64,000 nucleotides of DNA from JACVRM01 sp963809765 (GCA_963809765.1 CAWEKT010000003.1:1426001-1490000); one strand, 5' to 3'. Counted from the stretch's first letter, positions 28,129 through 38,106 are shown. The notes: generated by a model not told the origin, from the sequence alone. Program-made: numbers and translations.

Positions 28129-30071
28129 CGACGGTCGCCGAGCAGCACGACCTGCACGCCGCGCCGCCGACCCGGCGCGGCGGGTGGCACTACCTGACCG
28201 GCCCGGGCTGGATCCGCGCGGCCTGGATGACCGCGCTCTTCGCGGCGCTCGGCTTCGGCCTCGTCGTCCTCCTGCGCTGGGTCGCGCACTACGAGCCGCT
28301 CCTGGAAGCGGAGGTGCTCGTGACGGTGAGCGCGCTGACGGCCGCACCGGTCGGCTTCCTCGCCGGCCTCGGTGCCTTCGACTACTGGGTCTACTACTTC
28401 CTGGGCAAGCCCACCCGGCCGGAGGATCACTCGGGCCACGGGGCGCGGAGCTGGAAGGACTACTTCCGGGTCAACACCGACCACAAGGTCATCGGCGTCC
28501 AGTACGTCTCGACGACGATCTTCTTCTTCCTCGCCGGCGGCCTGCTCGCGATGCTCGTCCGCGCCGAGCTCGCCGAATCGGGGATGCAGTTCACCGACAC
28601 GCAGACCTACAACGGCCTGTTCTCGGCGCACGCCTCGCTAATGATCTTCCTGTTCGTGATCCCGGCGTTCGCCGGGCTCGCGAACTACGTCCTCCCGCTC
28701 ATGATCGGCGCGCCCGACATGGCGTTCCCCCGCCTCAACGCGCTGTCGTACTGGCTGCTGCCGATCGCCGGCGTGATGATGCTGGCGAGCTTCCTCGCTC
28801 CGGGCGGCTCGTTCGCGGCCGGCTGGACGGGCTACCCGACGCTGTCGACCGAGCTGCCCATGGGGCAGACGTTCTTCAACATGGCGGTGCAGTGGGCCGG
28901 CGCGTCGTCGATCATGACCGCGCTCAACTTCCTGGTCACGATCATCACGATGCGCGCGCCGGGAATGACCTTCTGGCGCATGCCGCTGCTCGTCTGGGCG
29001 AACTTCACGACCTCACTGCTGGTCGTGCTGGCCACGCCCTTCATCGCCGGCTCGCAGTTCTTCGTGCTCTTCGACCGGATCATGCACACGCACTTCTTCG
29101 ACTCGGCGTTCGGCGGTTACACCCTGGGCTACCAGCACATCTTCTGGTTCTACTCGCATCCCGCGGTCTACATCATGATCCTGCCCGGCTTCGGGATCGT
29201 CTCCGAGGTGATCTCGACGTTCTCGCGCAAGCCGATCTTCGGCTACCGCCTCATGGCGCTGTCGCTCTGCGCGATCCTCGTGCTCGGCTTCTCGGTGTGG
29301 GCGCACCACATGTTCGTGGCCGGCATGGCGCCGTGGCTGCGCGTGCCGATGATGATCACGACGCTGCTGATCGCCGTGCCGACGGGGATCAAGGTGTTCT
29401 CGTGGCTGGCGACGACCTGGGAGGGCCGGATCCACTTCTCGGCGCCGATGTTGTGGGCGCTCGGCTTCGTGTCGATGTTCGTGATCGGCGGCCTGTCCGG
29501 GATCTACCTCGGCGCCGTCCCGATCGACATCCACGCGTCCGACACGTATTTCATCGTCGCCCACATCCACTACGTGCTCTTCGGCGGCTCGCTGTTCACG
29601 ATCTTCGCGGGCATCTACTACTGGTACCCGAAGATGACCGGGCGCATGTACAACGAGCGTCTGGCGAAGCTCCACTTCTGGCTGACGTTCGTCGCCTTCA
29701 ACGCGACCTTCTTCCCGATGCACATCACCGGCACCCAGGGGATGATGCGCCGCTACGCCGACCACGGGCCGGACTTCGAGGGCTGGAATCTCTTCATGTC
29801 GATCTCCTCGTTCGTGCTCGGCGCCTCGTTCATGATCTTCCTCTACAACGTCATCGTCTCGTGGGTGCGCGGGCCCGTGGCGCCGGCGAATCCGTGGCAT
29901 GCGATGTCGATCGAGTGGCAGGTCTCGTCGCCGCCGCCGATCTTCAACTTCGACCAGGTCCCGCAGGTGGTGGGTGGGCCCTACGAGTACGGGGTACCTG
30001 GCGCGCGGCATGCGCTCATGAACGGCGACCGTACGGCCGTCACGGCCGACGAGGAGGAGGCGCGGCTCTGA
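28125..30071 (+). CDS. ctaD: Cytochrome c oxidase subunit I, A2 type
   Basis: 648 residues. Heme-copper core: low-spin heme His in FSAHASLMIF, CuB His and cross-linked Tyr region FYSHPAVYIMILPGFG, CuB pair in VWAHHMFVAG, and heme ligands in IVAHIHYVLFGG. YSHPAVY instead of GHPEVY (no Glu) marks the A2 subfamily with the YS proton-channel motif. About 115 N-terminal residues with two additional helices (WMTALFAALGFGLVVLL; VSALTAAPVGFLAGLGAF) precede the core. Overlaps ctaC by 4 bases. Reduces oxygen to water and pumps protons. Confidence 0.96.
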   Translation: MTTVAEQHDLHAAPPTRRGGWHYLTGPGWIRAAWMTALFAALGFGLVVLLRWVAHYEPLLEAEVLVTVSALTAAPVGFLAGLGAFDYWVYYFLGKPTRPEDHSGHGARSWKDYFRVNTDHKVIGVQYVSTTIFFFLAGGLLAMLVRAELAESGMQFTDTQTYNGLFSAHASLMIFLFVIPAFAGLANYVLPLMIGAPDMAFPRLNALSYWLLPIAGVMMLASFLAPGGSFAAGWTGYPTLSTELPMGQTFFNMAVQWAGASSIMTALNFLVTIITMRAPGMTFWRMPLLVWANFTTSLLVVLATPFIAGSQFFVLFDRIMHTHFFDSAFGGYTLGYQHIFWFYSHPAVYIMILPGFGIVSEVISTFSRKPIFGYRLMALSLCAILVLGFSVWAHHMFVAGMAPWLRVPMMITTLLIAVPTGIKVFSWLATTWEGRIHFSAPMLWALGFVSMFVIGGLSGIYLGAVPIDIHASDTYFIVAHIHYVLFGGSLFTIFAGIYYWYPKMTGRMYNERLAKLHFWLTFVAFNATFFPMHITGTQGMMRRYADHGPDFEGWNLFMSISSFVLGASFMIFLYNVIVSWVRGPVAPANPWHAMSIEWQVSSPPPIFNFDQVPQVVGGPYEYGVPGARHALMNGDRTAVTADEEEARL

Positions 30072-30072
30072 G

Positions 30073-30915
30073 ATGGCGCGCCCGGCCCGCCACGTCCTCG
30101 TCGTCGCCAACGAGACGGTCGGCGGGGCGCCCCTGATCGACCTGCTGAAGGCACGCGCCGGCCAGGGGCCGCTGCAGGTGACGGTCCTGAGCCCGGTCAA
30201 CGCTCCGCGGCAGGGATACGTCGTCTACGAGGACACGCGGCGAGCTTCTGCCGGCCGGCGGCTCGACCGCACGCTGGCCAAGCTCCGCGACGCTGGCGTC
30301 GCCGCGCACGGACTCGTCGTCGAGAGCGACCCGGCCGATGCGGTGCGCGACGCGCTGAACCAGCTCGAGCCGCGTCCGACCGAGATCGTGCTCTCGACGC
30401 ATGCCCTCCAGAAGTCCGGCTGGCTGCGCCGCAACGTGCTCGACCGCGTCCGCGACGTCGCCGGCGACCTGCCCGTGGAGCACGTCGTCGCTCAGGATCG
30501 TCCCGACGGCGAGGCGAACGTGCTCGTCGTCGCCAACGAGACGGTGGTCGGCGAGCCGCTGCTCGAGCGCATCCGCGAGCGCCACCGTGCGTCGCCCGCG
30601 AGCTTCCTCATCATCTGTCCCCAGAGCGATCCGACGCAAAGCTCCCACCCCGAGGCTGAGCGGCGCCTACGCCGAGCGCTGAGCACGCTGCGCTCGGAGG
30701 GCATCGACGCCCACGGGCAGGTGACCCACCCGGATCCCTACACCGCGGCGCTGCAGGCGATCGCGGACGAGCGGACGGATGAGGTGCTCGTGTCGACGTT
30801 CCCGCAGCAGCGCTCCGGCTGGCTCCGCCGCGACCTGATCGAGCGGCTGCGCCGGGATGCCGGTGTCCCCGTCGAGCACGTGGTCGTCCCCGAGCAGGAG
30901 GCGACTGCCGTATGA
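30073..30915 (+). CDS. Tandem two-module protein with VVANETV motifs, USP-like
   Basis: 280 residues made of two copies of one ~140-residue module: each starts VLVVANETV(G/V)G and ends with a (Q)xSGWLRR(N/D) strand-helix and PVEHVV. Predicted alpha/beta Rossmann-like fold reminiscent of universal stress proteins (repeated beta-strand then Asp/Glu-rich helix, EIVLSTHALQKSGWLRR). No membrane segment. It lies one base after ctaD and overlaps ctaE by 4 bases, so it is co-translated with the oxidase. A third module occurs in the gene at 31587. Role unknown; assembly or regulation of the oxidase is inference. Confidence 0.7.
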   Translation: MARPARHVLVVANETVGGAPLIDLLKARAGQGPLQVTVLSPVNAPRQGYVVYEDTRRASAGRRLDRTLAKLRDAGVAAHGLVVESDPADAVRDALNQLEPRPTEIVLSTHALQKSGWLRRNVLDRVRDVAGDLPVEHVVAQDRPDGEANVLVVANETVVGEPLLERIRERHRASPASFLIICPQSDPTQSSHPEAERRLRRALSTLRSEGIDAHGQVTHPDPYTAALQAIADERTDEVLVSTFPQQRSGWLRRDLIERLRRDAGVPVEHVVVPEQEATAV

Positions 30916-31514
30916 GCGCGCACGCAGAGGCACACGGGCACGGCGCGCATCCGCCCGTCGCGCACCAGAGCTCCCGGGTGGAGGCGCCGATGCTCGGGAT
31001 GCTGCTCTTCATCGCGTCGGAGATCATGGTCTTCGGCTCGTTCTTCACGGCGTACTTCTTCGTGCGCGTCGTCAACGAGGGCGCCTGGCCGCCGGAGGGC
31101 ACGCACCTGCCGGTCTTCGTCGCGGGGGTGAACACGGCCATCCTGGTGACGTCGAGCTTCACCATCCACTGGTCGCTCCAGGCGATCAAGCGCGGTCACC
31201 GCGCGGGCATGCAGGCAGGGCTCGTGCTGACGCTCGCTCTCGGGATCGTCTTCCTGCTCACCCAGGCCCGTGAGTACTCGCGGGTCGGCTTCGCCCCCGG
31301 TGACGACGCGTTCGCGACCATCTTCTACGGGCTGACCGGCCTTCACGGCGCCCACGTCTTCGTCGGTTTGACGCTGCTGCTGATGGTGACGATCCGGGCG
31401 TTCCGCGGGCACTTCTCGCCCGAGCACCACATGGGTCTCGAGGTGCCCGGCATCTACTGGCACTTCGTCGACGTCATGTGGATCGTCGTCTACACGACCA
31501 TCTACGTCCTGTAG
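30912..31514 (+). CDS. ctaE: Cytochrome c oxidase subunit III
   Basis: 200 residues, five helices, as in the short bacterial form. His-rich N terminus (HAEAHGHGAH). Family segments: LLFIASEIMVFGSFFTAYFF, LLTQAREY, GLHGAHVFVGL and IYWHFVDVMWIVVYTTIY. Structural subunit that binds lipid near subunit I. Start ATG 30912 overlaps the previous stop. Confidence 0.95.
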   Translation: MSAHAEAHGHGAHPPVAHQSSRVEAPMLGMLLFIASEIMVFGSFFTAYFFVRVVNEGAWPPEGTHLPVFVAGVNTAILVTSSFTIHWSLQAIKRGHRAGMQAGLVLTLALGIVFLLTQAREYSRVGFAPGDDAFATIFYGLTGLHGAHVFVGLTLLLMVTIRAFRGHFSPEHHMGLEVPGIYWHFVDVMWIVVYTTIYVL

Positions 31515-31586
31515 CGTCGGCGGCCGGCGTCGTCCGCAAGGCGAGCGTGAAACCGTCAGCGTTTACAGTCCCGTACTAGAGAGCGC

Positions 31587-32250
31587 ATGGCGAACCCGTT
31601 CCGCAGCGAGGCCGACGCGTACCGCTTCCTGCTGCTGACGATCGGCTACTTCGCGCTGATCGTCGCTGGCGTCGCTCGCGCATCGGGGCGTGGGCAGGGA
31701 CGGTCGGTGTTCGTCGTGCTGACGGCTGCGTGGCGATCGTGCTGGTTCCTGCGCGTGCGCGCGCGAGGCGCCCGGGCGCGTCGACGCGACGTGCACGAGC
31801 CGCACGACGAGCGCCGCATCCTCGTGATCGCGAACGAGACCGTCGGCGGCGCGGCGCTGCGCGAGCAGATCGAGCGGCTCGCCGCCGGCAGCGACGACGC
31901 GCGCGTGCGGGTCGTCTGCCCGGCGCTCAACTCGCCGCTTCGCCACTGGGTCTCGGACGAGGACCCGGCGCGCGCCGACGGCGCAGCGCCGGCTCGACGC
32001 GAGCCTCGCGCCGCCTCCGCTCGGCCGGCCTCGAGGTCGAGGGCGAGATCGGCGACAGCGAGCCGCTGCAGGCGCTCGAGGACGCCGTGCGCACGTTCGA
32101 CCCGGACGAGATCGTGATCTCGACGCATCCGGCGGGCCGCTCGCACTGGCTCGAGCGCGGCCTCGTCAGCCGACGCACGAGGCCCGCTTCGACATCCCGA
32201 TCACGCACGTGGTCGTCGACCTCGAAGCCGAGAGCCCGTCGCCCGGCTAG
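31587..32250 (+). pseudogene. Membrane-anchored single ANETVGG-module protein (frameshifted)
   Basis: MANPFRSEADAYRFLLLTIG starts a likely two-helix N terminus (GYFALIVAGVA; VLTAVAIVLV in another frame). It is followed by RRILVIANETVGGAALREQ and the same module as in the gene at 30073 (IVISTHPAGRSHWLERG, ITHVVVDLE), ending at TAG 32250. Frames change near 31680, 31735, 31985 and 32180. The N terminus resembles a small subunit IV-like anchor, and the third module ties it to the oxidase operon. Function unknown. Confidence 0.55.
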
Positions 32251-32400
32251 GCGCGAGGGCCATAGCCAGATAGAGTCGTTGAGCACGAACCGTTCGGCAG
32301 CGTCGCCGGGTCGCGCGTCTGAGGGGGACGGAAGGTTGCTAGCGCTCTGACCGTCCAGTGGGTTGGAAACGAGGGGGTCCACAACCGACCGTGAAGCTTT

Positions 32401-32439
32401 CCGTCGCTCGACCTGACCGCGGTGTGTCTCAAGCGATGA
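32401..32439 (+). pseudogene. 3' scar of a deleted binding-protein paralog
   Basis: CCGTCGCTCGACCTGACCGCGG and the following bases encode SLDLTAVCLKR with a stop that overlaps the next ATG. This is the same C terminus as both binding-protein genes downstream (LDLTAVCLK at 34040-34070 and 35665-35695). The rest of the gene is gone, so the array once had another copy. Confidence 0.65.
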
Positions 32440-34070
32440 GACGTCGCCGTGCTCCCGCTCGCAGTTCTCGCCCTCGCCGGCGGGCTGCTCGCGGCCGTTC
32501 AGCCCCGTGCGGAGGGTGCGAGCGACCAGGTGAGGAAGAGGCGGGACGTTTCGCGTCGCATCCCAGTTCGTCGACTCCGTCGACCCGGCGCTCGCGTACA
32601 GCATCCCGTCGTGGGCGCTGCTCGACACCACCTGCGCGCGGCTGATGAACTACCCGGACAAGGCACCGCCGGCTGGATTCCGGCTCCTACCGGAGGTCGC
32701 GCTGGCTGCTCCCCGAGTCAGCGACAACGCGAAGACGTTCACGTTTACGCTCAGAAGCGGCTTCCGCTTCAGCGATGGAACTCCGGTTCGCGCGAGCGCC
32801 TTCGAGCGAGCCATCTACCGCACGCTGGCGCCCGGGCGTCGACTCGCCGGAGAGCAGTACACGAGAGCCATCGTCGGCGCCGAGGCGGTTCGGGCCGGCA
32901 GGACGACGGACGTGGCAGGGGTCGTCGCCAGCGGGCGCCGACTCGTGATCCGGCTCAAGGAGTCCACGCCCGACTTTCCCGCCCGGACGACGATGCCGTT
33001 CTTCTGCGCCGTGCCGCCCACGCTGCCGCCCGATCCGAGGGGGTCGGCGCCCACCCGGGTTCCGGGCCCTACTACGTCGCGGACTACCGTCCCGGCGAAC
33101 GGGTCGTCCTGCGCCGTAACCGCTACTACGGCGGCACGCGGCCTCACCGGGTCGACGGCTTCACCGTCGCGATCGGAGCGAGCTCGGACGCGGAAATACT
33201 CGATCGCATCGAGCGGAACGAGGTCGACTGGGGCTTCGTCCTCTTTCCGCCGGCCGTTTCTCGACCCTGCGAGGGGTCTGAAGCGGAAGTACGGACTCAA
33301 TCGCTCCCGGTTTTTCCTCAAGCCGGGGCTGACGTTCCTCTACTTCGCCCTCAACACGTCGCGACCCCTGTTCGCGAACAATCCCAAGCTCAGGAGGGCA
33401 GTGAACTTTGCGTTCGACCGGCGAGCGTTCCGGCGTGTCGGATCGGGTTCGCCGCTGGGCGCCTTCCTCACGGATCAGTACCTACCGCCCACGATGCCGG
33501 GGTACACGAACAGGGCCCTGTACCCCCAGAGTCCAGACGTTACGCGGGCGCGAAGGCTCGCTGCAGGAAACACGAGGAGCGGAAAGGCGACTCTGTACGT
33601 GGCCAACGGTCTCGCGCCCGTCGCGCAGGCGCAAGTTCTCAGGCGGAATCTCGCCGAGATCGGACTCGACGTCGAGATCAAGCCGATGCCGGGCGGCCCC
33701 GCCCTCGTCGGACGGCTGGCGGCCCGTGACGAACCATGGGACATCGCACTGACCGCCTGGGCGCCTGACTACATCGATCCGTTCACGTACGTCAACATGC
33801 TCCTCGACGGACAGTTCGCAGGAGCATCGAACGTCGGTCGCTTCGACTCGGCCGAGTACAACCGCCTGATGAGGCGAGCGGCTCGCCTTCAGGGTGCGAG
33901 CTCGCTACCGGGCCTACGGGGAGCTCGACATCGCGCTCTCTCGCGACGCCGCTCCGCTGGTTCCGGCGATGTTCCCGAACACGTTCACGCTCGTCTCGCA
34001 GCGCGTCGATCCACGCTGCATCGTCCTGCGGCCCGCGCTCGACCTGACCGCGGTTTGTCTCAAGCCATGA
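32436..34070 (+). pseudogene. Peptide ABC transporter binding protein (SBP_bac_5), copy 1 (frameshifted)
   Basis: Exported solute-binding protein, ~540 residues. Signal peptide VLPLAVLALAGGLLAAVQ. Family features: FTFTLRSGFRFSDGTPVRAS (the SBP5 signature region), CAVPPTLP, GSGPYYVADYRPGERVVLRR, PKLRRAVNFAFDRRAF and LNLLDG-like YVNMLLDGQFAGASNVGRFD. Frames change near 32450, 32545, 33035, 33255 and 33900. The start ATG overlaps the scar's TGA, and the stop overlaps copy 2 by 4 bases. No permease or ATPase is nearby, so the transporter partner is elsewhere. Confidence 0.75.
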
Positions 34071-35695
34071 GGCGCGCCGTGCTACCGCTCGCAGTGCTTG
34101 CTGTCGCAGCCGCATTGCTAGCGGCCGCCCAGCCTGGTGCAGAGGGTGCGGGCGAGCAGGTGAGGAAGGGCGGAATCTTCCGCATCAGCCTCACAGGGTT
34201 CGACTACATCGACCCCGCTCTGGCCGGCGTGGGGGGTCTCCTGCTGGACACGACGTGCGCGCGGCTGATGACCTATCCGGACAAGCCGCCGCCGGAGGGA
34301 CTTCGCCTCGTGCCCGAGGTCGCAGCCGGCTTTCCGCAAGATCTCGCGCGGCGGCAAGACGTACACCTTCAAGCTGCGTAGCGGCTTTCGCTTCAGCGAC
34401 GGGACGCCAGTGCGCGCGAGCGCGTTCGCTCGGGCCATCAATCGCACGCTCGCGCCCGGGGTCCAGTCGCCGGGCGTACAGCACACGGGGGACATTGTCG
34501 GCGCCGCCGCCGTGCAGGCGGGCAGGGCAACGTCGGCGGCGGGAGTCGGTCGCCCGAGGAGACACGCTCGAGGTCCGAGCTTCACTCGGCCTGTTCTCGA
34601 CTTTGCCGGTGAAGACGACCGGGTCGGTCTTCTGCGCCGTCCCACCGACTCTCCCCGCGGACCCGGAAGGAGTCGGGGCCATCCCCGGAGCCGGCCCGTA
34701 CTACGTGAAGGAGTATCGGCCGGGCGAGAGGGTGGTTATCCGGCGCAACCCGTACTACCGCGGCAAGCGGCCGCACCATGTCGACGGCTTCGACGTCGAC
34801 CTTCGGGCGAGCTCCCAGCAAGAAGTGCTCGACCAGGTCGAGCGCGGCGAAGCGGACTGGGGGTTCGTGCTCGCGCCCGGCTACTTCCAGCCGGGGCGGC
34901 GGTTGGTCGCCAAGTACGGCCTCAACAAATCCCGGTTCTTCGTCAGGCCGGGGTTCACTCTGAGGCACATCCCCTTCAACGACTCGCGGCCGCTGTTTCG
35001 GAGCAACCCGAAGTTGCGCCGCGCGGTGAGCTTCGCTCTGAACCGGCAAGCGCTGGTCCGGGCTGTCGCCACCAACACGCTCGCCGAGCGGCTCACCGAC
35101 CAGTACCTGCCATCCACGCTCCCTGGTTTCAAGGACGCCGCCGTCTACCCGCTCAAGCGTGCAGATCTTCGTCGCGCAAAGGCCCTCGCCCGCGGAAACA
35201 TGCGAGGAGGTAAGGCCGATGCTCTACGTGGTGGACTTTCAGCCCCTGCTGGTGATCGCCCAGCTCGTCCGACGGCAGCTGGCGGAGATCGAGCTCGATG
35301 TCGACGTGAGGCCAATCCCGCCTTCGGCCTTCTACACGAGGCTGGCCGACCCCGGTGAGCAGTGGGACCTCGCCGTGGGCCCGCTCTGGGCACCGGCGTT
35401 CATCGACCCTTACACGTTCATCAACGAGCTCTTTGCGACGCCCATTAGTCGCGGCGGCGGGAATCTGGGCCGCTTCAACTCGAGCACCTTCAGCCGGCTG
35501 ATGCAACAGGCTGCCCGCCTGCAGGGCACGGAACGCTACCGCGCGTACGCGGCACTCGACGCGCGGCTTGCGCGGGACGGCGCGCCGTCTGCCGCGATCA
35601 GCTTCTTCAGCGAGCCGACGCTCGTGTCCAAGCGGGTCGCCGCTGCATCGTCCTGCGACCCGTCGCTCGACCTGACCGCGGTCTGTCTGAAGTAG
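34067..35695 (+). pseudogene. Peptide ABC transporter binding protein (SBP_bac_5), copy 2 (frameshifted)
   Basis: Paralog of copy 1: MRRAVLPLAVLAVAAALLAA signal peptide, KLRSGFRFSDGTPVRASAF, FCAVPPTLPADPEGVGAIPG, GAGPYYVKEYRPGERVVIRR, PKLRRAVSFALNRQAL, FINELFATPI, ending LDLTAVCLK. About 540 residues over three frames, with breaks near 34340, 34550 and 35215. Binds peptides or related ligands outside the membrane. The two copies and the upstream scar form a tandem array. Confidence 0.75.
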
Positions 35696-37276
35696 TCAGG
35701 GCGCCTGAACAGACACCCAGACGAACCCGTCGCCAACGGCGACTCCTGACGGAGCGTTGCCGATTTCGATCGTCTCGGCGACGTCGTTCGTCTTCGGATC
35801 GATCCGTGACACCGTGCCCGAGGCTGCATTCGCGACCCACACGGCGCCTGCGCCGACCGCGACCGCGACCGGTTCGTCGCCCGACTCGAATCGTCGCCGC
35901 CGCGTAGGTGCTCGGGTCGATCCGGGTGACGGCGTCGTCGCCAACGTTCGCCACCCAGATCGCTCCCTCGCCGAATGCGATCCCCGTCGGTTGCCGACCC
36001 ACGCTGGGCGACCTGAGCGGCCCTTCCTCGAAGGTCGACGGGTTGAAGCGCGACACTGTTGCGTCGCCTGAGTTAGCGACCCAGACGGAGCCGCTGCCGA
36101 CGACCACGCCCGCAGGAGTCGAGCCGGCGAAGGTGGTGCCGGTCACCCGGGCGTCTGAGGAATCGATTCGTGCCATGGTCGAGTCCGCGTAGGCGGCCCA
36201 CACGGCGCCGGCGCCGGTTGCCACGGCGCCCGACTGCGTGCCGAGCGCCGAGTTGGTCACCTTGATCGTGTTGGTGACCTGTCCGAACTGCGTGTCGACG
36301 CGCGAGAGCGCACCACGCGCGCCGTGCGCCACCCAGACCGCGCCGGGGGCGACGGCGACTCCGGTCGGCGTCCGATTGTCCAGCGAGATCGTCCCGCCGG
36401 CTGCACGGGTCCTGGTGTCGATCCTCGTCAGGTTTCGGTCCTGCAGGTTTCCGACCCAGGCCGACCCCGCTCCGACCGCGATCGGCCCCGGCCTGATGCC
36501 GACCTGGATCTCAGCGGTGATCTCGTTCGTCTCCGGGTCGATGAGCCCCACGTGGTTGGGACGGACGCCGCCGAGCCCGCCGGCGGAGTCGCGCGTCGCC
36601 AGGAATGCGGCCGCGGCCAGCACGGCGACGAGCCGCGAGCGCCGCTGCAGCGAGTACCACGGGACGACGCCAGAGCGGTACCGCAATCGCCGCCTCCGCG
36701 GCCTCGGGCGAGCTCCGCCTCGTGCCGGATCGGCGGAAAGGAAGCCGGCAACCCGTCGGCCGCGGCCTGGAAGAGCCGAACCGGGCGGTCGAGGTCCTTC
36801 AGCCGCTGCTCGCCGAGGTCGCGGAGGAAGATGTGCAGGTCCTCTTCCTCGTCCTCGAGCAGCGTCTGTGTTGCCTGAGAGACGAGTACTTGCCCACCGT
36901 GGCCGGCGGCGCCGATCCGAGCGGCGCGATGCACGGCCAGGCCGGTGTAGCGACCGCCGCTTGCAGCGGCCTGACCGGTGTGGAGACCCATGCGCACCTT
37001 GACCTCGACTCCCTCGGGCCAGTCGTGCGAGGACAGCGCGAGTTGGCCCTCGACGGCGGCCAGCAGCGCGTTCCGCGCGCTGGTGAAGGCGACGAAGAAC
37101 GAGTCCCCCTGCGTGTCCACCTCGTACCCGTCGTGCGTCTCGAACGCCGCACGCAACAGGCGCTGGTGGTCCGCGAGGACCTCCCCGTACCGATCGCGAA
37201 GCTGCTTGACGAGCCGGGTCGATCCCTCGATGTCCGTGAAGAGAAACGTGATCGCGCCGCTTGGCAGCTCGTCCAT
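35696..37276 (-). pseudogene. Class III cyclase fused to a membrane-anchored beta-propeller (frameshifted)
   Basis: From ATG 37276: cyclase domain with metal-binding Asp in TFLFTDIEGSTRLV and in DTQGDSFFVAF, plus GRYTGLAVHRAARIG. Then a linker and, in a second frame from ~36700, a helix (LVAVLAAAAFLATR). After it come about eight YVTN/NHL-like blades repeating GVAVAPGAVWVAHG, AVATGAGAVWAAYA, GVVVGSGSVWVANSG and GIAFGEGAIWVANVGDDAVTRIDP. The last blade is in a third frame ending at 35696. It would make cAMP (or cGMP) inside and sense with the outer propeller. Cyclase specificity is not certain. Confidence 0.75.
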
Positions 37277-37323
37277 CGCGGGGAGCCTGCCAGCAGCCCG
37301 AGATCCGGGCAAGGCGGCACGAA

Positions 37324-37392
37324 CGGCTCGGGTCAGTCCCCTGCGGGGATAGACGCGGCGGGCGAGCGGCTCGGGTCAGTCCCCTGCGGGGA
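37324..37392. repeat. Two copies of CGGCTCGGGTCAGTCCCCTGCGGGGA
   Basis: Direct copies at 37324 and 37367, 43 bases apart; a third partial copy is at 26563. Each contains a small CCCC-TG-CGGGG hairpin. Dispersed intergenic repeat of unknown role. Confidence 0.65.
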
Positions 37393-37400
37393 CAGACCCC

Positions 37401-37424
37401 TCAGTGACGACGGAGCGTCACTGA
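37401..37424 (-). terminator. Hairpin TCAGTGACG / CGTCACTGA after the cytochrome gene
   Basis: Nine-base perfect arms around ACGGAG, ending 3 bases from the stop of the cytochrome c gene on the minus strand. Confidence 0.65.
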
Positions 37425-37426
37425 CG

Positions 37427-38104
37427 TCAGCTGCGGTTCTCGACCACGTACTTCGCGAGCGCGTCCATCTGCTCCGGGCTGAGCTGGTCGCCGAAGGCCG
37501 GCATCCCGCCGCCGCCGTTCTCGATCTGCTCGCGCGCGGCCGCCTCGTCAGCGGTGGACTCGTCGAGGTTCGGCCCCACCTCGCCTGTGCCGCCGGCGTC
37601 CGCAAAGACGTGGCAGCCGCCGCAGCCGGCCGAGGTGAAGATCGCCTTCGGGTCGTCCTCGTCGCCTCCGCCAGGGCCGGCGCCGGCCGCCGGGCCGCAG
37701 CCCCCAGCCTCCGCCTCCTTGACGTCGATGCCTGCGACGCAGGCGACGTACGAGGCGACCGCGTCGACGTCGTCGCCCTCGACCAGGTCTGCCGGCATCC
37801 CGGGCTTCCCCGTCGGCGGGTTGGTGACCGGGTACTTGATCTGCTTGGCGACGATCTCGCGGATCGTGCTGTCCGGGTAGTCCTCCTCCTGGAGGACGCG
37901 GAACGCGGCGTCGAGGTCGGGGCCGACCTTTCCCTTGGCGCCGGCGTGCGCCAGCGTGTGGCACGTGGCGCACTGACCCTCGCCCATGAAGAGCTGCTGT
38001 CCCTGCGAGACCGAGCCCTCCTCGGCCAGGCCGCCCGTCCCGCCGCAGCCCGCGAGTACGAGCGCAAGCACCGCAGCGGCCGCTGCGAGGCCGGCGCCTC
38101 GCAC
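37427..38104 (-). CDS. Diheme c-type cytochrome lipoprotein
   Basis: 225 residues. Lipobox LVLAGC (Cys ~20) puts it on the outer face of the membrane. Two class I heme sites: QCATCHTLAH (~45) and GCGGCHVFADAG (~161). Distal Met candidates are GKPGMPADLV and GGGMPAFGDQLS, each in the usual place. Probably an electron carrier, for example to the CuA site of the caa3 oxidase; partner unproven. The gap between domains is Gly/Asp rich. Starts 3 bases after the STAS gene, same strand. Confidence 0.9.
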   Translation of the reverse strand: MRGAGLAAAAAVLALVLAGCGGTGGLAEEGSVSQGQQLFMGEGQCATCHTLAHAGAKGKVGPDLDAAFRVLQEEDYPDSTIREIVAKQIKYPVTNPPTGKPGMPADLVEGDDVDAVASYVACVAGIDVKEAEAGGCGPAAGAGPGGGDEDDPKAIFTSAGCGGCHVFADAGGTGEVGPNLDESTADEAAAREQIENGGGGMPAFGDQLSPEQMDALAKYVVENRS

Positions 38105-38106
38105 GC

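Noticed and set aside
26996..30136. 1046-codon plus-strand frame over the oxidase genes
   Set aside because: It is an out-of-frame shadow of ctaC and ctaD (Arg/Ala-rich, no family motifs). Long false frames are normal at this GC content.
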